Part shown: positions 38,501 through 50,300 of the stretch, one piece after another
Layout: each line of letters begins with the position of its first letter
Numbering within the stretch: the first letter of the stretch is position 1
Source: Echinococcus granulosus
Lineage: Eukaryota; Platyhelminthes; Cestoda; Cyclophyllidea; Taeniidae
Assembly (NCBI RefSeq): GCF_000524195.1
Contig: NW_020170390.1
Span: 1,521,560-1,585,559 of the forward strand
Reading direction: 5' to 3'
Length of the DNA: 64,000 bases
Notes under the pieces: generated by a model
Told to the model about the DNA's origin: nothing
The model's input: only the letters and a program-made list of their open reading frames with translations
Database searches by the model: none
Position numbers and translations under genes: made by a program

Positions 38501-39217
38501 GTTTTAAACACTAAAAACACCAATGGAATAATTAATATACACCTCTGGTGGCCCACGGCTTGTTACTGGAGTAAAATCCAACCCTGTAAATAACCACGTC
38601 AAAAGAAGCGCTCATACGAGGCGACGCCCTGACAAATGAACTCCAAAATATTAGCCGACACCATTCCCCATGCATCGGTGGACCACGCATTCAAAATGAA
38701 CACTCGAGTTCACACACACATCACAGCCAAGGATGACAACAACCCTGCCTTGCGGTAAACTGTGATGGTCTGCGAAACCATTGCACGTTCGGCACCTGGC
38801 GCGTGCTGGCGCAGTGCGAATCACCCCGACAAAACAACTAGTCCGAACCCGTTGTTAACTCCGACCCGTAAGGTGATCACCATTAGGAGAAAGTAAAAAC
38901 TACCGTCCTGGTGCTCCAAACGCCACGATAGTCACTGGGGTTTAAACACCGGCCCAGAGTACCAACCCCGACGCTAACATACGGGATGACGCAAAGCACA
39001 CAAACCCCGCCCTAGTAAAAATCGACACCACGACTACACAACAGGGCATCACTAGAATCGGGATATACCCACCCCGAACCCGTTGCACACAACCCCACCT
39101 CCGGAATATGGAAATGGCTGACAGGCCACGCAGAAAACCCGCATGTGGAAGCGGCTAGCACCAATCATACACACCATTAATGACGCCTTCAAAAAGCCAT
39201 TCGTATCCAAATGAAAT
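35580..39217. other. Spacer with GC-richer, repeat-like stretches, no recognised gene
   Basis: Three parts stand out. Positions 36100-36520 are GC-rich and look like an old dispersed repeat. Positions 36810-37550 hold two modest open stretches with an acceptor at about 37080 and a donor at 36978, but no recognisable protein. Positions 37840-39130 hold clustered palindromes, an 11-G run (37967-37977) and a long stretch poor in T. I cannot assign any of these to a gene. Confidence 0.3.
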
Positions 39218-39223
39218 TTTATT
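39218..39223 (-). terminator. Poly(A) signal of SDHA
   Basis: AATAAA on the minus strand, about 225 bases past the SDHA stop. It is the first canonical signal noticed downstream of that gene. Confidence 0.5.
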
Positions 39224-39448
39224 AGCATTACATTTGGAATAGGAGAAAATGGAAATGGGACATAGTATACTACATGTTTGGACGCACAATCAACCAACAC
39301 TAAGACTTGCGGGACCGGAACATAGCAAAAACGTAATTCTTGTCAACCAGAACTGCTTTGATTACAATGGTGGCAGAGACTAAAAAAGTTCCGTTTGTGA
39401 AGCCCATGAAGGCGAGAAAGCTGTGAAAATAAGATTTACCTTGAACTA

Positions 39449-41634
39449 TTAGTAGGAACGGATTTTCGGAGGCACGGTGGGGCAGACGTTCTGATCCAAA
39501 GTCTTGTCAATCACGGGTCTGTACTCAAGTTTAACGGCACCGGTCTTGAGGTTTTGGTAGCTCATCGTGTGTTTCCTCCAGTGTTCACTCATTGGCTTCT
39601 TGGTTTGACCTTCAATCGGCTTTGAGTAGTCGTATTCATCAATTCTCTGCCTAAAGTCCTCACGGGCATGAGCACCCCGAGACTCTTTCCTGGCCTCAGC
39701 AGCAACAATCGTCTGCACAGCGTTAATGAGGAGATTCTGCAGTTCAAGACCTTCAATAAGGTCCGAGTTCCATATGAGACTCTTGTCAGACACCTTAAGG
39801 TTGTCGTATTTGGCGGCGTAGAGCTTTAACATCTTTTCGACACCAGCCTTCAACACAGGACCATCTCGGAAGACAGCAGCATGCTCTTGCATAGTGCGTT
39901 GCATTTCGAGGCGGACCTGAAGGAGATACATTTTAGAGTAAGCCGAAAACCACGTATGTAACGTCTTAAGGACCAACGTACATCGCTGACAGGGAACTGG
40001 CCCTTTCCACTCCGGAGTTTATCAATGTTGGCGACCGACTCCATGCCGGTTTCAGGATGAAGCTCGGGGCCAAAATCACCGGGCTTGCATTTCTCAGCAA
40101 TGTCGAGGGCGCAAGCGCGACCGAAGACGACAAGGTCGAGAAGCGAATTAGCACCCAGACGGTTGGCACCGTGCACAGATGCACACGCAACTTCACCAGC
40201 AGCATACAAACCAGGAATGATCTTGTCCTTGCCGGTGGCAGCATCATAAGTGATAACCTAAGCAAAAGAAGCTCACTGAACCCGAACAAAAATGATTCCC
40301 ACTAATTAATGGAAGTTTTTAACCATACCTGTCCCTTGTAATTAGTTGGCACACCACCCATGTTGTAGTGCACAGTCGGGAGAACAGGAACCGGTTCCTT
40401 TGTAACGTCAACACCAGCAAAGATTTCAGCAGTCTCAGAGATACCGGGGAGCCGAGATTTCAGAAGGTCGGGAGGCAGATGATGCAGCTTCAGGTAGCAA
40501 TGATCCTTACGAGGACCGACACCACGACCCTCGCGGATTTCAATCGTCATAGCACGAGACACCACGTCTCGTGAAGCCAAATCCTTGGCATTGGGAGCGT
40601 AGCGTTCCATAAACCGCTCACCCTCACTGTTGATCAGATAGCCACCTTCACCACGGCAGCCCTCAGTGATGAGACAACCAGCGCCATAAATACCTAAAGA
40701 AAGTCACTTTCCTAACCTACTTTCCTCCTTTAAAGGAAGTAAGCAAAAATCAACCCACCGGTAGGATGGAACTGTACGAACTCCATGTCTTCGTTGGGGA
40801 GGCCAGCACGAGTGACCATAGCAGTACCGTCACCGGTGCAAGTGTGTGCAGAGGTGCAGGAGAAATAAGCACGACCATAACCGCTACAAAAATTAGTACA
40901 AATTCAGAATTTGACACCTACCCAGTGGCAAGGATAGTATTTTTGGCTCGGAACCGGTGAATCGTCCCATCCTCGAGACACATCGCGTTGATGCCACGGC
41001 ACGCACCATTCTCCATCAGAAGATCTAGCGCAAAGTACTCGATGAAGTAATCGGTTTCATAACGGAGTGAGCGACCGTATAGAGTGTGGAGAAGCGAGTG
41101 CCCAGTACGATCAGCAACAGCGCAGCACCGATGAGCTTGACCACCCTTACCGTAATCGAGACTTTGACCGCCGAAAGCACGCTGGTAAATTTTGCCATTT
41201 TCCAGTCGGCTAAAAGGCATTCCATAGTTCTCCAACTCAATAACAGCCTTGGGAGCCTCTTCACACATGTAGTGAATAGCGTCCTGGTCACCGAGCCAGT
41301 CCGAACCTTTCACCGTATCGAACATATGGAATTTCCAGTGGTCCTGTTCCATGTTTCCGAGAGCAGCATTAATACCACCCTGGGCAGCGACGGTGTGGGA
41401 ACGTGTCGGAAAAAGCTTGGTGACACATGCAGTTTTAAAGCCCTCATTAGCCAAGCCAAAAGCAGCACGAAGACCAGCACCGCCAGCACCGACGACAACG
41501 GCATCATAGGTGTGGTCAATAATCGTATAATCTTTCCCTACCGTTGAAACATGCCGAGATGCCCCTGCGAAAGTAGGCACACAACCCAGCCGGGCTGCAA
41601 CAGACGCGAAACTCGCCCGGACCAAAGACGCCAT
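39449..41634 (-). CDS. SDHA: Succinate dehydrogenase flavoprotein subunit, mitochondrial
   Basis: Catalytic FAD subunit of complex II. It oxidises succinate to fumarate and passes electrons to the iron-sulfur subunit. In parasitic flatworms complex II can also run as a fumarate reductase with rhodoquinone. Exons on the minus strand are 41634-40922, 40883-40759, 40693-40329, 40257-39982 and 39916-39449, giving 648 residues, the usual size. A basic, Arg/Ser-rich presequence (residues 1-30) is followed by the GAGGAG dinucleotide-binding loop (49-54), the FAD-attaching His80 in [22 protein letters not shown], the active-site His388 in HYNMGG and Arg434 in [12 protein letters not shown]. It ends in [11 protein letters not shown]...VPPKIRSY, the conserved terminus. 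All introns are short (38-71 nt) and have GT/AG ends. No defect is visible. It is divergent from COQ6. Confidence 0.98.
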
Positions 41635-44443
41635 GAAGATGCACGAAAACTGGCAGTTAGGAGGCTACGCCATTAGAAGGGCTGCCAGTAGACATAAACA
41701 AATAATCCACCTAAAGCAAAGCAAGTCCAAACGAAGAGTAATTTATCAGTGAGCATAAATTATTTATAAGAAAAGCGATGAAGTGTTGGACTCAGAGCTC
41801 AGTTTAAGGTGCTACAAACTAGCCAAATATGGATCGCAAAAGCTTTTAGGGCTTTTCGATTCTTCAAAACCTACCATTTGGGCGACGCTGGTCACAGGCT
41901 AAAAAATTGTTCAATAGGCTGTTAAAACGGCAATTTTGGTTTCACATTTGAAAAAAATGAGAGTCCCATTGTGATGACCTTTTCGTTGCCTGAGAGAAAA
42001 ATTTGCTCTGTACGATTTGTCCTATGGGCAAGGAGTTTAGAATATTCAACCTTAAATTGTTACTCAAATCCGTAAATTAATGCAGAAAATACAGTGCTTT
42101 GAATAACACCCTTAGATTTCTTGTTAAAGCCCGCAGCGACTCCAGTTTCGAAGACAAACACGGAGACCTCTTTCAGCCTTAAAGAAATACCAGATAAAAG
42201 CTCTTTGTTTACGTGTCACACCCATTGTTCTTACGTTTGTATAACGTATTTGAGTATTTATTCGGCTTTATATCCAAAATAACCTCCTTCTTTAAAGGAT
42301 GATTTTTTGGAACTTGGCAACGAAATCTACCTGCCTCTGCGAGCTTTCCAGATTATTCGAAAACCAACTTGATGGGGTTAATAATCATCGTGCACCAAAA
42401 ATAAACGAAAATCCTAGCCGCACAAAAATTAAAACCTCACCAAAGGCTTACGACAAATTTCTTCGTAATGGGATAATTTAAGGAGGCTTTAAATCAGGGG
42501 GCTATTGAAATCACATTAATAGCATGGCTGTCAGTGCGCTATTGAAATTAAAAGAGTGAATATCTGGCACTACCTCCCAAAAAGCAAGAGACAACTAAGT
42601 TAGACAGCGTCACAACTGAAACGAGAGAAGGGAATAAGTATCAAACACAGATACACGCATCGGCATTTTTTGTATTTCATGTTGTACTAGAGTCAAAAAT
42701 GTCCCTTAAAACACCTACTTAGGCGCGAAATGCTCTCCCTGCTAATTATTAATCAGTTTTAACGCTGCTGAGAGAGCGATCATCGATAATGCGTTTCGGA
42801 AAGGGAACGCTACACAATAGTTCAGTGAAATTGGCTAGATGCTGCACTGTGGTTAAAAATTACCGTATTCTTACGAGGTGATTGTTAGCTAGTTTTAAAT
42901 CAAACAACCATTATGTGATGGACCGTGTAATGGAGCCGCAGGAAAACACCTCGAACAACGCTCAACAGCAGTATGCGTGACATAACTATCACCGTCTAAA
43001 CCATACGGTTAGATAAGTAGGGACCCCAACCTCCATTTTTCGGCATCCACTTTGCTATCATGGTTTTTCTCCCATGCCATTCCTTTCCAAAACTCATCAG
43101 CTCTTCTACTAGTCTGCAAGAAATTTATGCCCCAAACGCAGCCAATCATCGGGTTCGACAGCAGCGCCACTTAACAACTATGTCCTGTAAATGTATGGCA
43201 CTGCGTATTCTTCATAATCAGTTAAGGACAATATTTAAAGTAGTTGTGAATGTCAAAGCACATATCAAAGCATACACACATACAACCGCACTAAGAAATG
43301 CATACTATACGAAGGGAGCTTTAGCAGCTAACACCATTCGGATAAATGTTACATTTGCGATCTCGTTATTTAACGACCCATACACCATCCACGCAGTCAT
43401 GTTCCTTTTGCTCCAACACACTGACCCTGTATAGAACTGGTGAAAAAACTTTCAATTGTGATAATTTTGCGTTACGACATTTTATATACCGTGAAAAATT
43501 CACTTACAGCTCGGTTCCAATGAGAAAAATCGAGGGATCCCAACAATAATGTTAGTAGGAATGGCAGAAGTGGGAGAAATTTATAAAATGAACTAGAACG
43601 GGAAAGGCACTTTGCGTTTGAACTCCCATAGAAAAATCTGTGATTATCAAGAGACAATATATTGTTCAAGAAGGACGGACTCCATGCATGTACACCGTGC
43701 GAGAAACAAATGCACCGTTTGCATTTCAAATACACTCCATACAAATTGCACTAAATTGTCTTAACGACATGCAATTTTCTCTTCAACCGAGGTAACTGGG
43801 ACCGCAATGCTAGTTTCTGCAAAACCCAAGAGACTGCAGGCATGGGCAGAGGACACGCGACAGAGTGAAAGGAAAAAGCTGAGAAGACGAGAGAGCTCGT
43901 GAATTTAAAATATGTGTGTGAACAAGGCTTCAGCGTACTAGAGTGTCTCCGTGACTCATCTTTTCCATAAAATTCGAGTAAAATTGTAGGAAAAGTGACA
44001 ATCAGTCATGATGGCCGGACTCGTTGCATGCACCCTCATCACCCACGTAAAGCTAAATTCCTTTTAAAGCCCTATGCTCAAATTTTATTTCATTGAAGAG
44101 TAAATTGGGTTTCCATAAACCTACCACCTATAGCAAAATGATAACATATTTAACGGCATTTTAAAGGTCAGTCCTACATTTTAAAGCTATGAGGATGCGG
44201 ATTCGCAAACGTGTCAAGTATTTAATGAAATGCTGCAAATTTTCTACTTAAAAATGTTGGTAATGGTTTTGAATGCTTATCGTTGTCTGCGGAAGCAAAA
44301 AGGGCATGAGATTTATTAAAGTCTCCGTACCCACTCCAATTACATATTTTCTGCATGCAAATTATGCTGCGAAAGTTGTTGTTTGTGTGCAATTTGTGTG
44401 AAATTACGCACTCACTTTTAACCTATCCTAATTTTCCACTTTT
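41635..44443. other. Divergent intergenic region between SDHA and COQ6
   Basis: It should contain both promoters. No clear TATA box is seen close to either start. An open stretch at 43060-43434 (124 codons) has no recognisable domain and no splice context, so it is not called. No interspersed element copies were found here. Confidence 0.4.
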
Positions 44444-47259
44444 GTGATGTGCCTTGCCGCGACTTTTGGATGCGTGTTGTTCTTCAGCGGTATGCTCGTT
44501 AGGTTGTTGCGTCTTGCCTCGCCCGTCCAACATCCACATCGTTTACTCTCTTCGCAAGCGCTTAGATCACATTATGATGTAGTTGTGGTCGGTGGTGGCA
44601 TGGTTGGATTTGGTTTTGCTGCGTTTGCAGGTAGGCACCAATTACTTATCATTCACTAAGGCTTACAACCAATGTTGCGAAATAAAAGAATTTTACTGAT
44701 TGAGGGTGGGCCCAAGAAGGAGTATGTCAAACGTCCCAATCATTGCGTACGCGTGGTTGCAATTACCCCCACAAGTCGTAGTCTTCTGGAAGGTGAGATT
44801 TGATAGATGATGCTAATTATCTAGGGGTGGGTGCATGGAGTGAAATCGAGAATACACGTTATAGGGCCATCCAAAAGATGAAGGTATTTGCGCTAGTTAC
44901 TATGCTTTACACGTAGGTTATCGAAAACGGCACATCAGCTAGTCTTCTTCTGGAACGGTCAAATCCGAACGATGTGATGGGATACATAGTCGAAAACGAC
45001 CTCATAGTGTCATCTCTCATAAAGCCCGTTGAGAAATTCGCAGCCGAATCTGGTACCGATGCTCGTCCTGGATCTATTGAGGTGTTGTACGATACGGTGG
45101 CAGAAAACTTGCGTATGCCGAAAGCGTTTTCTGATCCCGATTTCCCTGAGTTATCCATTCGTCAACGCGGCACGGATGAAAAAACTACCATTAAAACATC
45201 TTTATTGGTACGCATTTTGTGGCTTAGTTTTGTTCATACGGCTTAACACACCTGGTTTAGGTGGGAGCTGACGGATTTGATTCAGACGTTCGAAAAGCCT
45301 CAGGCATTCACACAATCGGGTGGCAGCATGATCAATCGGCAATTATTGCAAACCTTAATCTTGGTCCTGTATGTGGTATTACCTTCATTTTCCGACACTT
45401 AATTATTGTAATTTGAATAATATTTGCTAATAGGACGCAGCGATCATACAATTCCGAAATTAAATGCGGTTATTGGTTTCTACCATGTCTGTTCTAAATT
45501 TTACTCTCTTTGTCAACATCTAGGAATATGATTACACGGTTGCGTGGCAGCGCTTTACCGAGACTGGTCCAATAGCTTTCTTACCGGTAGTTTATTGTTA
45601 AATACTTGTTTTCCATTATTTCATGATCCTTGACTTTATTGGCCAGCATTCGAGGCTGCGCTTTTTTTACTTTTGAATAGAGATTGCTTCTTTTTTGTGC
45701 ACAAGGAATGTAATGAAATGTAACTTAGAATGCATAATGACAGCCACAAAAGAATGAGCAGGAATTATTATGTAGTTGAATTGTGATAAGTTGGGGGCGT
45801 CAGTAAGTAAACTCATTGATGTTTACTTTATGCAAGTCAGTTCGGTCCGGAGAGATGCTCTGTGACCTGGAGTACAACTCGATCCGAGGCGAAGCGTCTG
45901 ATGGCTCTCAGTGACGAGGAGTTTGTTAATGAACTCAACTGCCACATGTCACAGCCCTGCTATCAGCCAAGTGGTTTCGTCTCCGCTCTCTCAAATATCA
46001 TCCGTATGAGTGTGTCGAAAAAGCAAACCTCCTTTGTTCCACCTAAGGTGCTCTCTGTGCAGCCTGGCACTCGGACTCAGTTTCCTCTCAGTTTCAGTCA
46101 CTGCACCTTCTATCATGGACCTCGGGTGGCCCTCATTGGGTGGGCCATTATTTCAGGCTCTGAACTATTTTATTGGTCCCCTGTTTTTGTTGCTTCTCTG
46201 CTTAAAATGACGAAATTTTGTACAGCAGGATTAGCCTCAAATTTCTAATTGTAGAGATGCGGCCCATCGTATATTGCCGCTTTCTGGCCAGGGTGTGAAC
46301 ATGGGCTTTGGGGATGCCGCTTGTCTTGCTGAAACCATTAATCGGTCTCTTTTCTGTGGCGAGGATATCGGTAAGTTGATGAAACCGACGCATTTCATGC
46401 GCTGTTTGGTAGGGCCAAAGATGCGACTTCTTAACTCACTAACTCACGCTTTTGAGATGCTCTACATTACCAATTATCAATTTGTTCTTATATTGCTCTG
46501 CACCTGTATCTGTGTTGCGGGATCTCTCGGAATAGTGGGAACAGTCTTAGAGTCATCAAGGGGAAGGAATAAACGCTTTTTACCTTTGCATTGTAGCGGA
46601 TTCCAGGCACCTTTCTCACTTCACCTCCGAGCGTCAGCGCTCAGTCTTGCCTTTGGGTGTCTTTATTGAGAGCATTCAGGCACTATATGCGCCTGACGAG
46701 GTATTTGGTGGACCTCTAAAGATGGACGGACCTCTTGCCTCAAAACTTGCCCTAATCCGTCGCCTCAGCGCACGTTGCGGCGTCTCTGACGCTGTGCTTA
46801 GTCTCAGGGGTCTGGGTCTTGACCTCGTTGACGCCTGCATCCCACTCAAGGTAAGCAAGGTTTGGTGTCATCTCCCTACCTACGCTGAGCAACTGCTACT
46901 GAATGTAAATAAGTAACATGGGCGGAAGAAGTTTTGAGGACCTCCATCTGACACTAGTGCAATTCGAAATGTTTGCTTAATGGCTAGTCGTTGGAATACA
47001 TTTGTGTAGATTTTGTCTCAATGGGCAGCTTTATTAAGTACTTACAGTGAGGTAGTTCAATTCCTGTTGCTTTATAATTTTCCCCCATGTGTATATGCCT
47101 TCGGTTAAATGTTTGGCTTAATGTACATTGGCTTGATAAATGCGCATTTTTGTGAGGTTGTACACATTGTCTGAGGTATGTTAATCTTTTCAGCAATTTC
47201 TTGTGGAGGGAGCCGTCAAAGGTCGTATCCATTTACCATCATCCTGCTGGAGTGCGTAA
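44444..47259 (+). CDS. COQ6: Ubiquinone biosynthesis monooxygenase COQ6, mitochondrial
   Basis: FAD-dependent hydroxylase that adds the C5 hydroxyl to the ubiquinone ring on the matrix face of the inner membrane. Exons: 44444-44630, 44661-44792, 44825-44883, 44917-45207, 45261-45368, 45524-45586, 45841-46139, 46255-46370, 46597-46850, 47194-47259 (TAA). All phases agree. The product is 524 residues from the first ATG, or 509 from the ATG at 44489. The second start gives a better mitochondrial presequence (MLVRLLRLASPVQHPHRLLS). All three family motifs are present: GGGMVG (49-54, first numbering), the DG motif in VGADGFDSDVRKASG, and GDAAHRILPLSGQGVNMGFG (from 380). The last exon's LKQFLVEGA corresponds to the conserved PLKEQIM end. 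Introns 1-3 are 30, 32 and 33 nt. Intron 8 reads through in frame, so an insert-retaining isoform is conceivable. Confidence 0.95.
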
Positions 47260-47305
47260 AACTTTGTTATTTTTTCTTTGATTTGGGACGCCAATTTTAT
47301 ATAAC

Positions 47306-47311
47306 AATAAA
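47306..47311 (+). terminator. Poly(A) signal of COQ6
   Basis: AATAAA 47 bases after the COQ6 stop codon, in an AT-rich context. Confidence 0.65.
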
Positions 47312-50300
47312 TTTTAACTTTACTAAGAGGAATTTATCGCTTAACCAGTAGGAATCCACCTCAACGTAAAATTGGTTTTCAAAGTGTCCAAGTTGTTTTT
47401 TCGTATTTTCCGTTCAGGTTTTAATTGTCAAGTTGTTAATAAAGTTGGGGGGATTCTGTGCATTATAAGTCTCGCCTGCCAATTTTCTAATCATTGTTGT
47501 TTCCTGTAAGAATATCACACTCGCGCAAAAACGCAAATGCGTAGTTTTTGATTGAACCCAAATTTGCTTTTTGCCTCAACATCTTGGAAGAGATGTGGGA
47601 ACGGTCGGATTTGTTGGTTTATTGACTGCGAAAATGACAACTGGCGATTTTCTCATTTGGAACGGTCAGTCTTGTCTTTATAGCCTGTCAGAGAACCAAC
47701 TGTTGGTATTATTCTGGAAAATAAGGTAAATAACTACCTTTTTCGGCGAATGTGTTGTGCTGTCCACAGCTAAAAGTGTCTTTTACAACCGTGGTTCTGT
47801 TTAGAACAGTTTTTAGTTGCGGAGTCGGCTCAATATATTTCAGCTCAAAAAACCATGCTCTGAACGGCGCTTTGATGCTATTGTCAACTCGGATTGTGTT
47901 TTTGTCCGGCGGTGATGCCATGCCATTGTTTCGTATCAATAAGGAAGCCGAACATGGGAGAGCTTACACTTTCTAAGAAGTTATGCTTTCGATTAAGCTA
48001 TCGTGCCTTTTGGAAACGGCGTTTCGGTTTTAATTTTGGCATTGTCCATGGTGGGTGCAGGTGGTATTCATTGAGGTACAAACCTTCGGCTTGAACTATC
48101 ACCGGCCAATGCAGCCATGCATAGGTGCATGTACGAGAACAAAAACAAATGCCCTGATTGAAGCTGCCTTCAAAGTTGTAAAAAGGTCACCGTATAGGAC
48201 TTCGTGCTTTTCAATTTTTACATCGCCTACCGTGTGCTATAGGGTACAAAGAAGTACTTGCTACACACTCCCATTGAGCAACTAGAGAGCCTTCTCTCTG
48301 TGTTTTGACATTTACGCATAAATGCCAGAGGATGGGGGAAAATGGAGAAACTTTATCACCGCAGTTTTCTCGTGTGGTTGCGTGGACGGTGAAAATGAGT
48401 TGAGAATGACTATCCCACTCAGAGGTCTTCGCCTTCTAACTGCACAGTAATTTTTGCTCAGCAGACAGACCGCGCGTGAAATAGGGTTACGAACAAGCAG
48501 AACATAGCAGTAGGCAAACGATGATATTCTTTTAGTGCGTTTCGAATGCCGTATTCGTTACCTTAAGATGCATGATAAATAGCAAGTGGCAACTTCCACC
48601 GTAACTGTAGATGATTTACCCATTAGAGGCAGCAAAGATTAAGTAAGTGAAGGGAGAGATCAAACGTTTATTGGCTTTTGCAGATCCCACCATCGGTTGC
48701 GTAAACAAAGCAGCGACCTCAAAATACCTTAGGTAGGGGAATTCCGAGGAGTGATGTGGTGAATGGCCGTCTTGTGTATACCGATCAGGGGATCCGCGTT
48801 TGTACACAAGCTCAGGCTTATTTTTTAAAGAAAACAGCCGATGCTAATGACTGGTGTTTGGGGCTTCTCACGCACGGAAGAACAGGCCAGCGGGGGTTAA
48901 AAACGTGTGAATTATAAGGAATTTGTAAATGGGTTGAGTTTTCGGCACCTTTGGCTGCAATGATGGGGCTACACCATTGGATTACAAGTTGGCCAGTGGG
49001 AACAGCCGGGCCTTCCATTATGTTGGTAGTCGAATACAACTGCCATGAGGAGTCTGGAATTGGTTAATTGAAATTACAGAATCATCTTGTAGCCCAAACA
49101 AAAGCACCCGCAATTAGTACTTTGTGTGACTGTACCGCAAAGTGAAGAGGTATGCTTTTCAGAAAATCACATCTCCCATCTATTAAAAGAAGTGATACGG
49201 ATGTCAAATACCGCACGGCTAGTCTTGTCATACGGGGATTCCTGGAATTGGATGCAGGGCCAGACCCACGAGTAAATGACTCACTAACGTTAAGCATCAT
49301 CAATGATCGGCAAATAGTGCCTTGAAAATTGCTAACGGATCTGAATTATGATGCAACTTTGTTTCTGTGCCCACATTCACTTGAGGCGAAATGTCGAATA
49401 GCGAAGGAGAAATGAAAAGGGAAGAGGAGAATCCGTGAAACCCTAAGTGTACTGACTCATCTAGACACATGAACGGTTCACTTGCGGCATACGTTCTTCA
49501 CAGTTTTTGACGTTCGAGAACTGTCTGCAAAGAATTTATGGCGTAAAAGGTGTTTAGCCACCAGGAGGGGGTAGGGCGCGAAAGCTTTCCTTCAGGTCTG
49601 TGAACCACTTATGAATCCGTGGTGATGGGAAATGCCAAGCATCGGAATCACTTATGAAAAGGGATCCCACAGCTGCTTGGGCTAACCATAGGGCACGATA
49701 GCAGACTATGAATGTCAGTTAAATGCCGTAGAGGCAAAGGTCATGGTTCGAAATTTCTGCGCACTTTATTTTTAACCATTCTAACTGTTTGGATTTTAGT
49801 AAATCCAGTTATCAGACCAAATGATGAAGGGCATATTAGTCTTTATGAAGGTTTTTCATCACCTTGTTCCAAAATCCCCTGTTATCAGCGTGGTAGGCAG
49901 ATTTCAGTTAGACACAAGCATAGTTGTGCTGTAAGATAAAATGAAACTCGTCTACTAAGACCAAACAGCATTATGAGCCACTAGAACACTACAATGGGTG
50001 TCACTCCCCAAAATGACATAAAGGGACTCTCAAAGATACAAAGAAGTAGCAATATGCTTAGTCAAGAGACATCAAACCCAATGGGCCTGGAATGCTCGTC
50101 ACAGAGCAATTCTTTTTGTACCAAAACTGAACTCTCACAACAGAGTTACCGCCATTGCAACTTGCTAATGTTGGAATGCACATTGATCGGCATGAGTGGA
50201 GACGAACCAAAGAGAGAGAGAGAGAGAATTCAACTCCCATTATCGCTCTCACAGTATGCCTCTTTAAAGAATGCTTCCATTCAAATATGAGGCTAGCATT

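Noticed and set aside
43060..43434. 124-codon open frame on the plus strand between SDHA and COQ6
   Set aside because: No signal, domain, repeat pattern or splice context, and the composition is that of the flanking AT-rich DNA. Length alone is not convincing.
49736..49770. GGTTCGAAAT, resembling a tRNA B box
   Set aside because: No acceptor stem, anticodon arm or A box can be placed around it. No tRNA gene is supported anywhere in the window.
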